The notes: generated by a model not told the origin, from the sequence alone. A DNA stretch of 64,000 nt from DATBAT01 sp963824805 (GCA_963824805.1 CAWGQZ010000067.1:1-64000); one strand, 5' to 3'; shown: positions 9,111 through 19,186, numbered from the stretch's first letter. Numbers and translations: made by a program.

Positions 9111-9422
9111 CCAGGCTACCGATATTTTGTAGAAAACAGCGGCCGCATATCGCCCCGCCGGGCGGTTACGACCAATTCTGTGTCAAATTGCCCGCCAAAA
9201 TTTACTCCGAGTAGCCGATTCGGATTCGACTCATTTGGAGAAATGGCCACCGAAGAAGAATCCCGATTCTCTGTTTGACAAGTTGGAGTCCGGCAACGAA
9301 AGATCCTGCAGTTCGATTTCATCAAACCCACAGATATCGAGCTGATTTCGCCGGCAATGCCTAGATAGTGAGGAGGTGACCGCCCGGACGCGTCCCTGGC
9401 GAGATGACATCGGAAGGAGAAC
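9111..9422. other. Intergenic region upstream of the cytochrome locus
   Basis: About 310 bases with no supportable gene. A long minus-strand frame crosses it and enters the cytochrome gene, but it looks like a GC shadow. The region probably contains the promoter of the 9423-11586 transcription unit. Confidence 0.45.
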
Positions 9423-9536
9423 ATGGAATGGATCAACAGCGATTGGCTAAAGACATCGCTAATTCTGCCGACTAGATTTAAGATGGTGCCGCTCCAAACA
9501 GTCCTAACATTTGCAACCGTTACTGCCGGGGGTTGA
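9423..9536 (+). CDS. Possible 37-residue leader or small protein before the cytochrome gene
   Basis: ATG at 9423 is preceded by a strong ribosome site (GGAAGGAGAAC). The frame runs 37 codons and stops at 9534-9536, three bases before the ATG of the octaheme cytochrome, whose own ribosome site is weak. This spacing fits translational coupling. The peptide begins MEWINSDWLKTSL and has a hydrophobic C-terminal half. No homologue is known to me, and the call rests only on the ribosome site and the position. Confidence 0.4.
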   Translation: MEWINSDWLKTSLILPTRFKMVPLQTVLTFATVTAGG

Positions 9537-9539
9537 TGC

Positions 9540-10787
9540 ATGTCTTTCCGATCGGTGTTCGTGGCGGTTGCTGTTTCCTTCGCACTCATCGTTGCCGCGT
9601 TTTTAATAAATCGGGCACGGCCCAAGGTAGAAACCGAGCAGCCCGGCGGAGAGTTTGTGCGCGCTTCGGGCAAGTGCGCCGAGTGCCACTCACGGACCCA
9701 GTATTCTGTCGTCCACGAATACGAGATGAGCAAGCACGCCCAGAAGGGCGTGAACTGCCTGGAATGCCACCAACCCGCCACCGGACAGCAGAAAGAAGAG
9801 CATCACGGTTTTGTCATCAGCGCTGACCGGTTGACTGCGGGCAACTGCCGAGGCTGCCACGAGCAAATTTACCAACAATTTTTGCGAAGCCGTCATGCTG
9901 CGACTTCCTGGGCCGCGGTCTACGGAGACAAAGGTCTCTCTCTGGAGCAGGTAAATTTTTCGGAGACTTATCAGCCGGGCGGGACCAAGCGTCCACCGCA
10001 TCCATTTGTCACTCTCGAAGGCGGTTCCGCTATGGTAAGCGGCTGCGAGCAATGCCACGCTATCGGCAAGCCCAATGCGGACGGAACTATTGGCACCTGC
10101 ACCAACTGTCATACCCGTCACACCAGTTCGGTGGCCATCGCTCGCTCTCCGCGTACCTGCGGCCAATGCCATCTGGGGCCAGACCATTCCCAGATCGAGA
10201 TCTATGAGGAATCGAAACATGGGCTGATGTTCAGCGCGCAGGAAAAGCTTCTCAACCTCGACGTTGCACCCTCGAAGCTGACCACGCGCGACATGTTCGT
10301 GCCCACCTGCGCGACTTGCCACATGAGCGGCATCAACGGTTTGGGTATTACCCACGATCCGTCGGAGCGGCTGTCCTACTTTTTGGCAAATGCGGTTTCC
10401 GCCAAACGGCCCAACTATGCGCAGGCACAGGCCAAGATGAAGCAGGTATGTTCCCAGTGCCACACCTCCGGAACCATCAATCGCGTCTACACCCAGGCCG
10501 AGGCCGTGGTGCAGACCACCAACCAGAAGGTCTCTGAGGCCAAAGCCCTGGTCGATGGCCTGCGCACCCAGGGCTTGGTCAGTGGTCCGCCATTCTCCAA
10601 CCCGATCGATTTTATTTATTTTGACCTCTGGCACTACGACGGGCGAACCGCGAAGCACGGCGCCTTTATGGGCGGGGCAGACTTCGTGCAGTGGCACGGA
10701 AATTATCCGATCTTGCGCAAGACGGTTGAGCTTAAGGAAATGGCAGAGAACCTAAAGAAGGAAAGAGAGCATGGCGGAAAAAAATAG
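9540..10787 (+). CDS. Octaheme c-type cytochrome of the hydroxylamine oxidoreductase (HAO) family
   Basis: A 415-residue exported protein with an N-terminal membrane anchor/signal (about residues 4-23) and eight CxxCH heme sites starting at C46, C73, C103, C169, C187, C207, C257 and C304. The HAO family signature is clear: CATCHMSG, then THDPSERLSYF, then MKQVCSQCHTS, and a C-terminal block DGRTAKHGAFMGG with QWHG. HAO enzymes interconvert hydroxylamine and nitrogen oxides in the periplasm, either oxidatively or, in haoA-prime types, as reductases. The segment GADFVQWHG has Phe where I expect the cross-linking tyrosine of oxidative HAO, favouring a reductive role, but this needs alignment. 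It overlaps the next gene by 17 bases. Confidence 0.85.
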   Translation: MSFRSVFVAVAVSFALIVAAFLINRARPKVETEQPGGEFVRASGKCAECHSRTQYSVVHEYEMSKHAQKGVNCLECHQPATGQQKEEHHGFVISADRLTAGNCRGCHEQIYQQFLRSRHAATSWAAVYGDKGLSLEQVNFSETYQPGGTKRPPHPFVTLEGGSAMVSGCEQCHAIGKPNADGTIGTCTNCHTRHTSSVAIARSPRTCGQCHLGPDHSQIEIYEESKHGLMFSAQEKLLNLDVAPSKLTTRDMFVPTCATCHMSGINGLGITHDPSERLSYFLANAVSAKRPNYAQAQAKMKQVCSQCHTSGTINRVYTQAEAVVQTTNQKVSEAKALVDGLRTQGLVSGPPFSNPIDFIYFDLWHYDGRTAKHGAFMGGADFVQWHGNYPILRKTVELKEMAENLKKEREHGGKK

Positions 10788-11586
10788 GTTCGAACCCTGG
10801 CTGGCGATGGAAATATTTGTACTCCTCAACCTTGGCTTCCTCACCTTCGATATTTATCTGGCGCACTCGGTGAACGATTTTCGCAGCCGGGCTGAATACA
10901 TTCCGCTTTTCTTCTCTGCCACCGCCCCGATTCTCTTGCTGGTTGGACTGGCCGCCCGCAGCCGATGGCCGGTTCTATGGAAGATTGCCGGATATCTCGT
11001 GGGCGGGTTGGCGATCCTGATCGGGTTGACGGGTGTGTTGCTCCATTTGGACAGCGCTTTTTTTTACGAACGCACCATCCGCAGCCTGGCTTACTCAGCG
11101 CCTTTTGCCGCTCCACTTGCCTACACCGGCCTGGGATTTCTGTTGCTGCTTAACCGCATGGTGAACTCAAAAAGCAGCGCGTGGGCGCAATGGGTCCTGT
11201 TGATGACCCTGGGCGGATTTGTGGGGAATTTCATTTTCAGTCTCGCCGACCACGCGGGCAATGGATTCTTTATTCGCATCGAGTGGGTGCCGGTTGCGGC
11301 CAGTGCGTTCGCGGTCGGGTTTCTGGTGACTCCGTTCCTGGTGACTGTGTCCACAAGATTCCTCGTGATTTGCATCGGCGTTCTTCTGCTTGAATCAGCC
11401 GTCGGCGTTTGGGGATTTCTATTGCACGCCATCAGCAATCTGCACGGCCCATCGGTCCACGCCTTCAGCAACTTCATTTATGGCGCTCCCCCCATGGCGC
11501 CTTTGCTGTTTCCCAATCTTGCCGTTCTGGGGCTAATTGCCCTGTGGCGATTACATTCCTTGTCTGCTTTGCATACCAGTGCCTGA
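10771..11586 (+). CDS. Polytopic membrane protein, putative partner of the HAO-like cytochrome
   Basis: A 271-residue integral membrane protein with about eight hydrophobic spans (roughly residues 12-31, 46-62, 69-93, 105-127, 138-158, 170-192, 195-217 and 240-262). It has no CxxCH site. Histidines sit at or near span ends (LAHS, LLHLDS, ADHAGN, LLHAISNLHG, SVHAF), so heme b binding or quinol interaction is conceivable but unproven. The 17-base overlap with the cytochrome gene says they are co-translated. In other bacteria HAO-type reductases pair with a tetraheme NapC/CycB membrane cytochrome; here this heme-free protein occupies that place. I do not recognise a named family. Confidence 0.75.
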   Translation: MAEKNRFEPWLAMEIFVLLNLGFLTFDIYLAHSVNDFRSRAEYIPLFFSATAPILLLVGLAARSRWPVLWKIAGYLVGGLAILIGLTGVLLHLDSAFFYERTIRSLAYSAPFAAPLAYTGLGFLLLLNRMVNSKSSAWAQWVLLMTLGGFVGNFIFSLADHAGNGFFIRIEWVPVAASAFAVGFLVTPFLVTVSTRFLVICIGVLLLESAVGVWGFLLHAISNLHGPSVHAFSNFIYGAPPMAPLLFPNLAVLGLIALWRLHSLSALHTSA

Positions 11587-11613
11587 TTCCTTTCTAGGCT
11601 AGAATTTTCCGGT

Positions 11614-12345
11614 ATGGAAACTTTGTTGGGCAAGATCGCCCTTGTCACCGGCGGGAGCCGTGGCATTGGCTCTGCGAGTTGCATCACTCTAGCCCGCGCC
11701 GGGTGCGACGTGGCGGTCAACTTTCGTACGAATGCTGCCGAGGCGCAGAAAGTTTGCGCGGAAATTCGCGCGCTTGGACGCAGTGCGATCGCTGTACAAG
11801 CGGATGTTTCAAAGACTGATGAAGTGGAGCGAATGGTCGCAGAGGTCACAGAAACGCTGGGCACGGTCGACATATTGGTCAACAATGCAGGCATAACTCG
11901 TCCGCAGAAGATTGAAGACATTACGGAAAATGACTGGGATGAACTGATCGACGCGAATCTGAAGTCGGCATTTCTGGTCACGCAAGCCGTGCTGCCTGCC
12001 ATGCGGACGCGACGCTGGGGCCGCATCATCAACATGTCGTCAGTGGCGGCACAGACCGGAGGGCTGGTGGGACCGCACTACGCGGCCTCTAAAGCTGGCA
12101 TGCTGGGACTGACTCACTCTTACGCGGGACTGTTGGCGAAGGAGGGAATCACCGTCAATACCATCGCGCCGGCGCTGATCGCCACCGCTATGGTGATGAC
12201 GAATCCGCGGGCGACACCAGAGGTGATTCCGGTTGGCCGTTTTGGAACGGTGGACGAGGTCGCCGAGGTTGTGGTCACGTTGGCCAAGGACGCCTACATC
12301 ACGGGGCAGACCATCAACGTCAACGGCGGCTGGTACTTCAGTTAG
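11614..12345 (+). CDS. Short-chain dehydrogenase, FabG-like 3-oxoacyl-ACP reductase
   Basis: A 243-residue cytoplasmic NAD(P)H-dependent reductase. The cofactor loop GGSRGIGSA, the NNAG motif, and the catalytic Ser-Tyr-Lys set (NMSSVAAQ, then YAASK) are all present, and NVNGGWYFS is a typical FabG C-terminus. Length and motif order match 3-oxoacyl-ACP reductases of fatty-acid synthesis, but many SDRs acting on other substrates look the same, and no other fatty-acid gene is adjacent. It starts 28 bases after the membrane protein gene. No strong ribosome site is visible upstream of METLLGK. Confidence 0.85.
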   Translation: METLLGKIALVTGGSRGIGSASCITLARAGCDVAVNFRTNAAEAQKVCAEIRALGRSAIAVQADVSKTDEVERMVAEVTETLGTVDILVNNAGITRPQKIEDITENDWDELIDANLKSAFLVTQAVLPAMRTRRWGRIINMSSVAAQTGGLVGPHYAASKAGMLGLTHSYAGLLAKEGITVNTIAPALIATAMVMTNPRATPEVIPVGRFGTVDEVAEVVVTLAKDAYITGQTINVNGGWYFS

Positions 12346-12494
12346 TCAGATCTATCTTGATCTCGTCATTCCCCAGGCTGGCTTGTCTCGCTCGGAATCT
12401 GCTTTCCCAACAGAGGCGGATTTATTGCCGATCTAGGCGGGCTGCGAATGCAGGGTTAGAAATCATTTTGGAGTTGACGCGCAGGGCTTTTTAC

Positions 12495-12512
12495 ATACAT
12501 ACTGGTTGGTAT
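12495..12512. promoter_or_regulatory. TetR operator, copy 1 (autoregulatory)
   Basis: ATACATACTGGTTGGTAT lies just upstream of the TetR gene. It matches the reverse complement of the perfect palindrome at 13161-13178 in 16 of 18 positions. The shared half-site (GTTGGTAT) and position imply that the regulator controls its own gene. Confidence 0.75.
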
Positions 12513-12533
12513 GGAGCCGCGTTTAAAACCCGT

Positions 12534-13139
12534 TTGGGAAAACTGACTGCCCGGGATCCTGAAAAGACCCGCAAACGGTTGCTGCAGGCGGCGTTTTGTG
12601 AGGTCTACAAGTCCGGATTTCAGGGCACCGATCTCGATAGTATTCTGGCGTCGGCCGGTGTCACCAAGGGTGCTCTCTACCATCACTTCGAGAGCAAGGA
12701 AGGACTGGGTTATGCACTGGTTGACGAGGTAATTGCCGACATCACCCGCGAGAAATGGTTAGAGCCGTTGAGAGGGGCGACGGACCCTTTGGATGCGCTG
12801 TCCAAGATTTTCCAATCAACTTCGTTGCGGGATGAAGATGTCATCCTGGGCTGTCCGTTGAACAATTTGTCTCAGGAAATGTCGCCGCTTGATGAGGGAT
12901 TCCGCAAGCGCCTGGCCCGGGTTTTTGCCATCTGGCATGGCGCTATCGCCGGAGCATTGCGCGATGGGCAAAAGCGCGGCCAGGTGAAAAAAGATATCGA
13001 TGCTGATGAAACAGCTACCTTTTTGATGGCTGCTTATGAAGGGTATATTTCGCTGGCCAAGAATTCCCAGGACCATCGTCTGTTGAAAACAGGAAATAGA
13101 GGTATTACCCGATACATCCAGACCCTACGTCCGGCTTAA
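12534..13139 (+). CDS. TetR/AcrR-family transcriptional repressor
   Basis: A 201-residue regulator beginning at a TTG codon (LGKLTARDPEKTRKRLLQ region). The open frame extends further upstream, but that part crosses the operator and is not protein-like. The N-terminal helix-turn-helix is clear: DLDSILASAGVTKGALYHHF, with FESKEGL following, as in TetR proteins. The C-terminal ligand domain resembles the C-terminal TetR_C set with the ILGCPLNNL stretch. Operator copies lie immediately upstream (12495-12512) and just before the next gene (13161-13178), so it most likely represses both itself and the GyrI-DUF899 gene, with release by an unknown small molecule. Confidence 0.85.
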   Translation: MGKLTARDPEKTRKRLLQAAFCEVYKSGFQGTDLDSILASAGVTKGALYHHFESKEGLGYALVDEVIADITREKWLEPLRGATDPLDALSKIFQSTSLRDEDVILGCPLNNLSQEMSPLDEGFRKRLARVFAIWHGAIAGALRDGQKRGQVKKDIDADETATFLMAAYEGYISLAKNSQDHRLLKTGNRGITRYIQTLRPA

Positions 13140-13160
13140 CATTTTTTTGAAGAGTCCGAT

Positions 13161-13178
13161 ATACCAACCAGTTGGTAT
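13161..13178. promoter_or_regulatory. TetR operator, copy 2 (perfect palindrome)
   Basis: ATACCAAC and GTTGGTAT form perfect eight-base half-sites separated by CA. The site ends two bases before the ribosome site of the GyrI-DUF899 gene, where bound repressor would block transcription. Confidence 0.85.
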
Positions 13179-13193
13179 CAAAGGAGATTGATC

Positions 13194-14543
13194 ATGACGA
13201 TTAAGGAAAAACTCCCACTCGATACTCCGCGGGTTGAGGTCCGAAAGCCACTCACCGTCGCTGGACTTCGCAAACGGTATAACGCCAAGACTGTGACCAA
13301 CATTCCATCGTTGTGGCGGGAACTCCAACCCTATTGGGCTAAGGTAACGGGGCGAACTGGCAAAGGGGCATTTGGGCTGATCCTCGACATGAACAACCCG
13401 GAAGGCTTTGACTACTTTGCCGGTTTCGAGGTTTCCAGCGACAAGAATCTTCCAGCTGAAATCCTCGCCATAAAGGTTCCGGCGCAAGAATACGCAATCT
13501 TTGCCCATCGCGGTCACGTTTCGGAAATCAGGGACACGATGTCCGCAATCTGGCGTGAATGGCTCCCGTCGTCGGAGTATCAGGTGGCGTTTGGATCAGG
13601 AAAAACACCTGACGCAATTGAGCATTACGGAGAAGCCTTTAATCCGCAGACAGGGATGGGGGACATAGAAATCTGGATTCCCAATCAGGAAATCGTGAAC
13701 AAACTTGCGAGGAGAAAACAAATGGCCGAACTACTTACTGTTCCGGAAATTCAGAATCACAAAATCGTGAACTCACGAGAATGGACAACGGCGCGAAAGG
13801 AACTTCTCCGCAAGGAAAAGGAACTTACCCATTTGCGTGATGAGCTGAGCCGGCAGCGCCGCGACTTGCCGTGGGAAAAGGTTGAGAAGAAGTATGCCTT
13901 CGAGGGAAGGAACGGCAAAGAAACGCTTCCCGACCTCTTTCAGGGCCGCAGCCAGCTGATTATTTATCACTTCATGTTCGGCCCAGGCTGGAAAGAAGGT
14001 TGCGTCGGCTGCTCGTTTCTCGCCGACCACCTGGACGGCGCCGTCCAGCATCTGGAACACCACGACGTTTCTTTCGTTGTGGTTTCACACGCGCCATTCG
14101 ATGAAATCGAGGCCTTTCACAAACGAATGGGCTGGAAGTTCAAATGGGTGTCATCGTATGGCAGCGATTTCAACTACGATTACCACGTGTCGTTCAAGAA
14201 GGATTCCGGCAAGGTCTACTACAACTTCGAGGAGCAGGATTTCCAGATCGAGGAATCATCGGGGACCAGCGTGTTCTATCGCGATCCCATGGATAACATG
14301 TTTCACACTTACTCCAGTTATGCCCGCGGCGGCGATATATTCCTCGGCGCCTATAACTACCTCGACATCACCCCCAAGGGCCGCAATGAGAACGGGCCCA
14401 ACTATTCGCTGGCGGATTGGGTCCGCCACCATGATCGCTACGAGAACGGGGGATTCGTGCAGTCGACCGGCCGGTTTGTAGCCAAGTCGGACTCTTCGTG
14501 CGGATGCGACGGCGAGCGAGTGAACAATACGGGTCGGAAGTGA
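13194..14543 (+). CDS. Fusion protein: GyrI-like effector-binding domain plus DUF899 thioredoxin-like domain
   Basis: A 449-residue protein. Residues about 15-165 resemble the GyrI/AraC effector-binding fold (HRGHVSEIRDTMSAIW, GDIEIWIPN), which binds small molecules. Residues about 185-440 are a DUF899 domain (REWTTARKELLRKEKELT, FMFGPGWKEGCVGCSF, GSDFNYDYHVSF) with a thioredoxin-like CxxC at C270/C273. The ATG at 13194 follows AAGGAG at good spacing. A second ATG at 13722, preceded by CGAGGAG seven bases away, could start a separate 273-residue DUF899 protein. DUF899 proteins usually stand alone, so this is either a fusion or two genes whose stop was lost. Regulated by the TetR operator just upstream. 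Confidence 0.85.
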   Translation: MTIKEKLPLDTPRVEVRKPLTVAGLRKRYNAKTVTNIPSLWRELQPYWAKVTGRTGKGAFGLILDMNNPEGFDYFAGFEVSSDKNLPAEILAIKVPAQEYAIFAHRGHVSEIRDTMSAIWREWLPSSEYQVAFGSGKTPDAIEHYGEAFNPQTGMGDIEIWIPNQEIVNKLARRKQMAELLTVPEIQNHKIVNSREWTTARKELLRKEKELTHLRDELSRQRRDLPWEKVEKKYAFEGRNGKETLPDLFQGRSQLIIYHFMFGPGWKEGCVGCSFLADHLDGAVQHLEHHDVSFVVVSHAPFDEIEAFHKRMGWKFKWVSSYGSDFNYDYHVSFKKDSGKVYYNFEEQDFQIEESSGTSVFYRDPMDNMFHTYSSYARGGDIFLGAYNYLDITPKGRNENGPNYSLADWVRHHDRYENGGFVQSTGRFVAKSDSSCGCDGERVNNTGRK

Positions 14544-14557
14544 ACACTGTAAATAGC

Positions 14558-14587
14558 AAAAGCCGGAGCTCGAATGCTCCGGCTTTT
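14558..14587. terminator. Bidirectional intrinsic terminator
   Basis: Arms AAAAGCCGGAGC (14558-14569) and GCTCCGGCTTTT (14576-14587) with a six-base loop lie between two convergent genes. A on one side and T on the other allow termination in both directions. Confidence 0.9.
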
Positions 14588-14606
14588 CTCATCGGCCAGT
14601 GATTGG

Positions 14607-15017
14607 CTACTTCAGCGCGATCACGACCTGACCCAGGTTAGGTTTGGAACCGCTCGCCATCAGCTCTTTCTCCAGTTTCGATGCTGGAGCAACCATTCCA
14701 GCGCGGCCTTCCGCACCCCAAGCCTCGGCCAGGAAGTACTGGTTACCGTAGTGGTGAAACACCAGTTTGGAACCTCCGGTGTTCGGCACTTCGGGCCGGA
14801 CCAGCGACATAATGCTCTTGCCGGTTTCAAGGTTGGTGATGTAGATCGAGGACAAGCCATTGGCGGAAACTGCGTACTGGCCCGCCGGCAGTTCCTTGCC
14901 TGCTGCGATGAACGAGAAGGGCACATCACCCTTCGTGATAGTTTGAGCGAATGCGCCGGTGACGCTGCAAAGGGAAAGCACCACTAGCGACAGGGTCCCG
15001 ATAAGGTTGCGTTTCAT
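14607..15017 (-). CDS. Small secreted protein of unknown function
   Basis: A 136-residue exported protein. I chose the ATG at 15017 because AAGGAGGA lies directly upstream and a clear signal peptide follows (MKRNLIGTLSLVVLSLC, cleavage near AFAQ). The mature part contains VPFSFIAAGKELPAGQYAV, a pattern I associate with a family of small secreted acidobacterial proteins of unknown role, and a second beta-rich half ending LGQVVIALK. There are no cysteines in the mature part and no catalytic motif. It is alone on its strand, ending at the shared terminator with the GyrI-DUF899 gene. Confidence 0.82.
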   Translation of the reverse strand: MKRNLIGTLSLVVLSLCSVTGAFAQTITKGDVPFSFIAAGKELPAGQYAVSANGLSSIYITNLETGKSIMSLVRPEVPNTGGSKLVFHHYGNQYFLAEAWGAEGRAGMVAPASKLEKELMASGSKPNLGQVVIALK

Positions 15018-15204
15018 AAATCCTCCTTGGGGGCTCCTTGCAGTGGAACCCAAACTGAATTTTTGTCTCTCAAGCTCGCCTGCGCCCTCGCTGGAAGCTT
15101 GTTGTTGACGCCTGTGATATTGCATGCGCGCAACCAAACTCTGAGGGCCTCCCACGAGTCTTCCTTCCTGAGCTTTTGCAATGAGATAGAGGCCGTCTGC
15201 CTTC

Positions 15205-15271
15205 CAGGACGCACCGGGAACCCGGCTAAGCGGTAGGGGAACGGCTACCTCGGGTAGCTTTTTGGTTCCCC
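15205..15271 (+). promoter_or_regulatory. Structured leader RNA candidate upstream of the sigma-54 activator
   Basis: Two stacked hairpins precede the gene: CCGGGAACCCGG near 15214-15225, then outer arms GGGGAAC/GTTCCCC (15236-15242 and 15265-15271) enclosing GCTACC/GGTAGC (15244-15249 and 15253-15258). The bases GGACGCA...CTAAG around the first hairpin recall part of the cyclic-di-GMP-I (GEMM) riboswitch, but the conserved AAACC half is not found, so I do not call a riboswitch. Confidence 0.4.
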
Positions 15272-15299
15272 GGCGCTTGCAAGGACATCCAATCCCGCA

Positions 15300-17192
<1,893 letters not shown>

Positions 17193-17201
17193 AGGTACGT
17201 C

Positions 17202-17498
17202 ATGGATCTGGACGAATTCGGAAAATCGCTTGCCTTGCCGGCACCTCCATCACAACTCTCGCTCGCTCTGGCCGGGCTCTGGTGGGACGCCAAGGGCGAC
17301 TGGGCTCGCGCCCACGAATCCGCACAGCAGGATGAGGGCCCCGACGGCTCCTGGGTACACGCCTACCTGCATCGCAAAGCAGGAGCCGCGGGAAATGCAG
17401 CCTACTGGTATCAGCGCGCAGATAAGCCGGTTTGTCGAGAGGCACTCGATTCGGAATGGTTAAATATCGTGAAAAAATTGCTGGCGGCAAACGAGTAG
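17202..17498 (+). CDS. Conserved hypothetical small protein
   Basis: A 98-residue protein starting nine bases after the sigma-54 activator stop, with GAGGT just ahead of the ATG, so the two are probably co-transcribed. It is rich in tryptophan and tyrosine (LALAGLWWDAKGDWARAH, SWVHAYLHRKAG, AAYWYQRADKPVC) and predicted to be helical and soluble. The layout is reminiscent of a single TPR-like or sel1-like helical unit, though I cannot assign a family. No signal peptide is present. The clean ribosome site and protein-like composition support a real gene. Confidence 0.75.
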   Translation: MDLDEFGKSLALPAPPSQLSLALAGLWWDAKGDWARAHESAQQDEGPDGSWVHAYLHRKAGAAGNAAYWYQRADKPVCREALDSEWLNIVKKLLAANE

Positions 17499-17527
17499 CA
17501 GCTCTACCAAACCGATAGGAGGAATCC

Positions 17528-19015
17528 ATGTTGAGATGGGACGTGAATCGCCGGCAATTCCTGAAGATCGCCGCCGGAACCAGTGCCGCCTTGGCCATGC
17601 CAACCTTGGGGCAGACCGCCTCCTCCAAAATGATCGGCATCCAGGTTGGAGCTATTTCGTTCGTGGATGAAGGCACAGAGAGAGTCCTCGACGTGCTTCA
17701 GGAGCGTGCGAGCGTGAATACCTTGTTCCTTGCGGTATTCACCTACGGCCGGGGCATCGCCGGAAGACAGATCCCTGGGCAGCCGCTGCCCGATCACGGT
17801 AAGCAGGAATACGATCTGAATTTTCACGGCGGAAATTTCGCTACGCCGCATCCCCAGTATTACAAGAACACAGTCATTAAGGATACCCGCGCTCCCGACC
17901 ACGGCAACTTGGACATCCTCGCCGAAGTGCTTCCGCCAGCCAAGAAGCGCGGCCTGAAGGTCGTTTGCTGGCTGGAGGACGTGTTTCGCGCCGATTTGCC
18001 GAACATCGAGAAAGTTCAAGAGCGTGATCTCTACGGGCGGAACGCGGAGACGCTGTGCGTCAACAATCCCGACTACCGGAATTTCTTTACCGGCCTGGTC
18101 GAGGACTACACCCGCTCCTACGACATCGACGGAATCATGTGGGGATCGGAACGACAGGGCGCACTTTCGGACAGCTTGGGGGCAACGCATGACACTCCCC
18201 CCATCGATCCAGGCAATGTCACCTGCTTCTGCGAGTTCTGCGTTGCCAGGGCTAAGGAGCGCGGCATCAATGCAGAGCGCGCCAAGCAAGGATTTCTGGA
18301 ATTGGAAAAATTCGTTCGCTCGGCACGCGGCGGAAAACGTCCTGTAGACGGCTACTACGTTCAATTCTGGCGGATCCTGTTGCGGTATCCCGAAGTAGCC
18401 GCCTGGGAGATGCTATTCACGGATGGTCTCCGAGAGACTTACGCTGCAATCTACAAAACGGTAAAGACAGCAAAGCCAGCGATACCGGTGGGCTGGCACA
18501 TCTGGCACAACAATTCTTTCAACCCCATCTACCGCGCGGAACAGGATCTGCACGAGCTCTCGAATTATTCCGACTTTATCAAAGTTGTCATGTACAACAA
18601 CTGCGGCGGCGAGCGCATGGCACTATACGCGGACAATATCGGCTCGACGCTTTATGGAGACCTCTCGAAACAGGGCCTGCTCGATATGAACTATTCCCTT
18701 ATGGGATTGAAAGACGGCCGATACGAGCAGATTCCTCACACCGGGCTCTCGTCTGACTACGTGTACCGTGAGACGAAACGCGCCTTGGAGGGAGTTGCCG
18801 GCACGAACACCCACATCTTGCCAGGCATCGACATCGATATTCCGACCGAGCCCCACAACAGCAAATCGACACCGCAAAGCGTGAAGGAGGCAGTGCTGGC
18901 GGCCTTTCGCGCCGGGGCGCCCGGCGTGCTTCTATCCCGGAAGTATTCCGAGATGCGGCTGGCCAACCTGAGCGGCGCTGGAGAAGCGATTCGCCAGTTG
19001 AAGTTATCTAGCTGA
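17528..19015 (+). CDS. Tat-exported putative glycoside-hydrolase-like TIM-barrel protein
   Basis: A 495-residue protein with a twin-arginine signal (NRRQFLKIAAGTSAALA) and a strong ribosome site (AGGAGGAAT). The mature part has features of an (alpha/beta)8 sugar-acting protein: LAVFTYGRG, GLKVVCWLEDV, YDIDGIMWGSERQG, a CFCEFC cysteine cluster, VGWHIWHNN and GIDIDIPTEP. These recall barrel families that act on carbohydrates or serve as their relatives, but I cannot name the family or substrate. The E in GSERQG and D residues at strand ends could be catalytic. It lies 29 bases after the small gene and may be in the same transcription unit as the sigma-54 activator. Confidence 0.7.
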   Translation: MLRWDVNRRQFLKIAAGTSAALAMPTLGQTASSKMIGIQVGAISFVDEGTERVLDVLQERASVNTLFLAVFTYGRGIAGRQIPGQPLPDHGKQEYDLNFHGGNFATPHPQYYKNTVIKDTRAPDHGNLDILAEVLPPAKKRGLKVVCWLEDVFRADLPNIEKVQERDLYGRNAETLCVNNPDYRNFFTGLVEDYTRSYDIDGIMWGSERQGALSDSLGATHDTPPIDPGNVTCFCEFCVARAKERGINAERAKQGFLELEKFVRSARGGKRPVDGYYVQFWRILLRYPEVAAWEMLFTDGLRETYAAIYKTVKTAKPAIPVGWHIWHNNSFNPIYRAEQDLHELSNYSDFIKVVMYNNCGGERMALYADNIGSTLYGDLSKQGLLDMNYSLMGLKDGRYEQIPHTGLSSDYVYRETKRALEGVAGTNTHILPGIDIDIPTEPHNSKSTPQSVKEAVLAAFRAGAPGVLLSRKYSEMRLANLSGAGEAIRQLKLSS

Positions 19016-19186
19016 GAACAGTTTCGCCGGGGGCGATGGATGTATCTGTGGCGGTTTCTGCAATCGGTGATGTGAATCTTGACCCTTGGTTTTCCCGGAC
19101 TTCGGTTGCTGTTTCCTGACCCAACTCCCATTCACTGCAATTTTCCTCTAGACACCCATTTAAAACTGCGGTCTAATCCTTCCCCC

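Noticed and set aside
9116..9781. 221-codon minus-strand open frame overlapping the cytochrome gene
   Set aside because: No recognisable protein; lies over the start of a well-supported eight-heme cytochrome and looks like a GC-driven shadow.
15190..15271. Cyclic-di-GMP-I (GEMM) riboswitch upstream of the FHA regulator
   Set aside because: Only one half of the conserved bases can be matched; the AAACC part and the second stem are missing.
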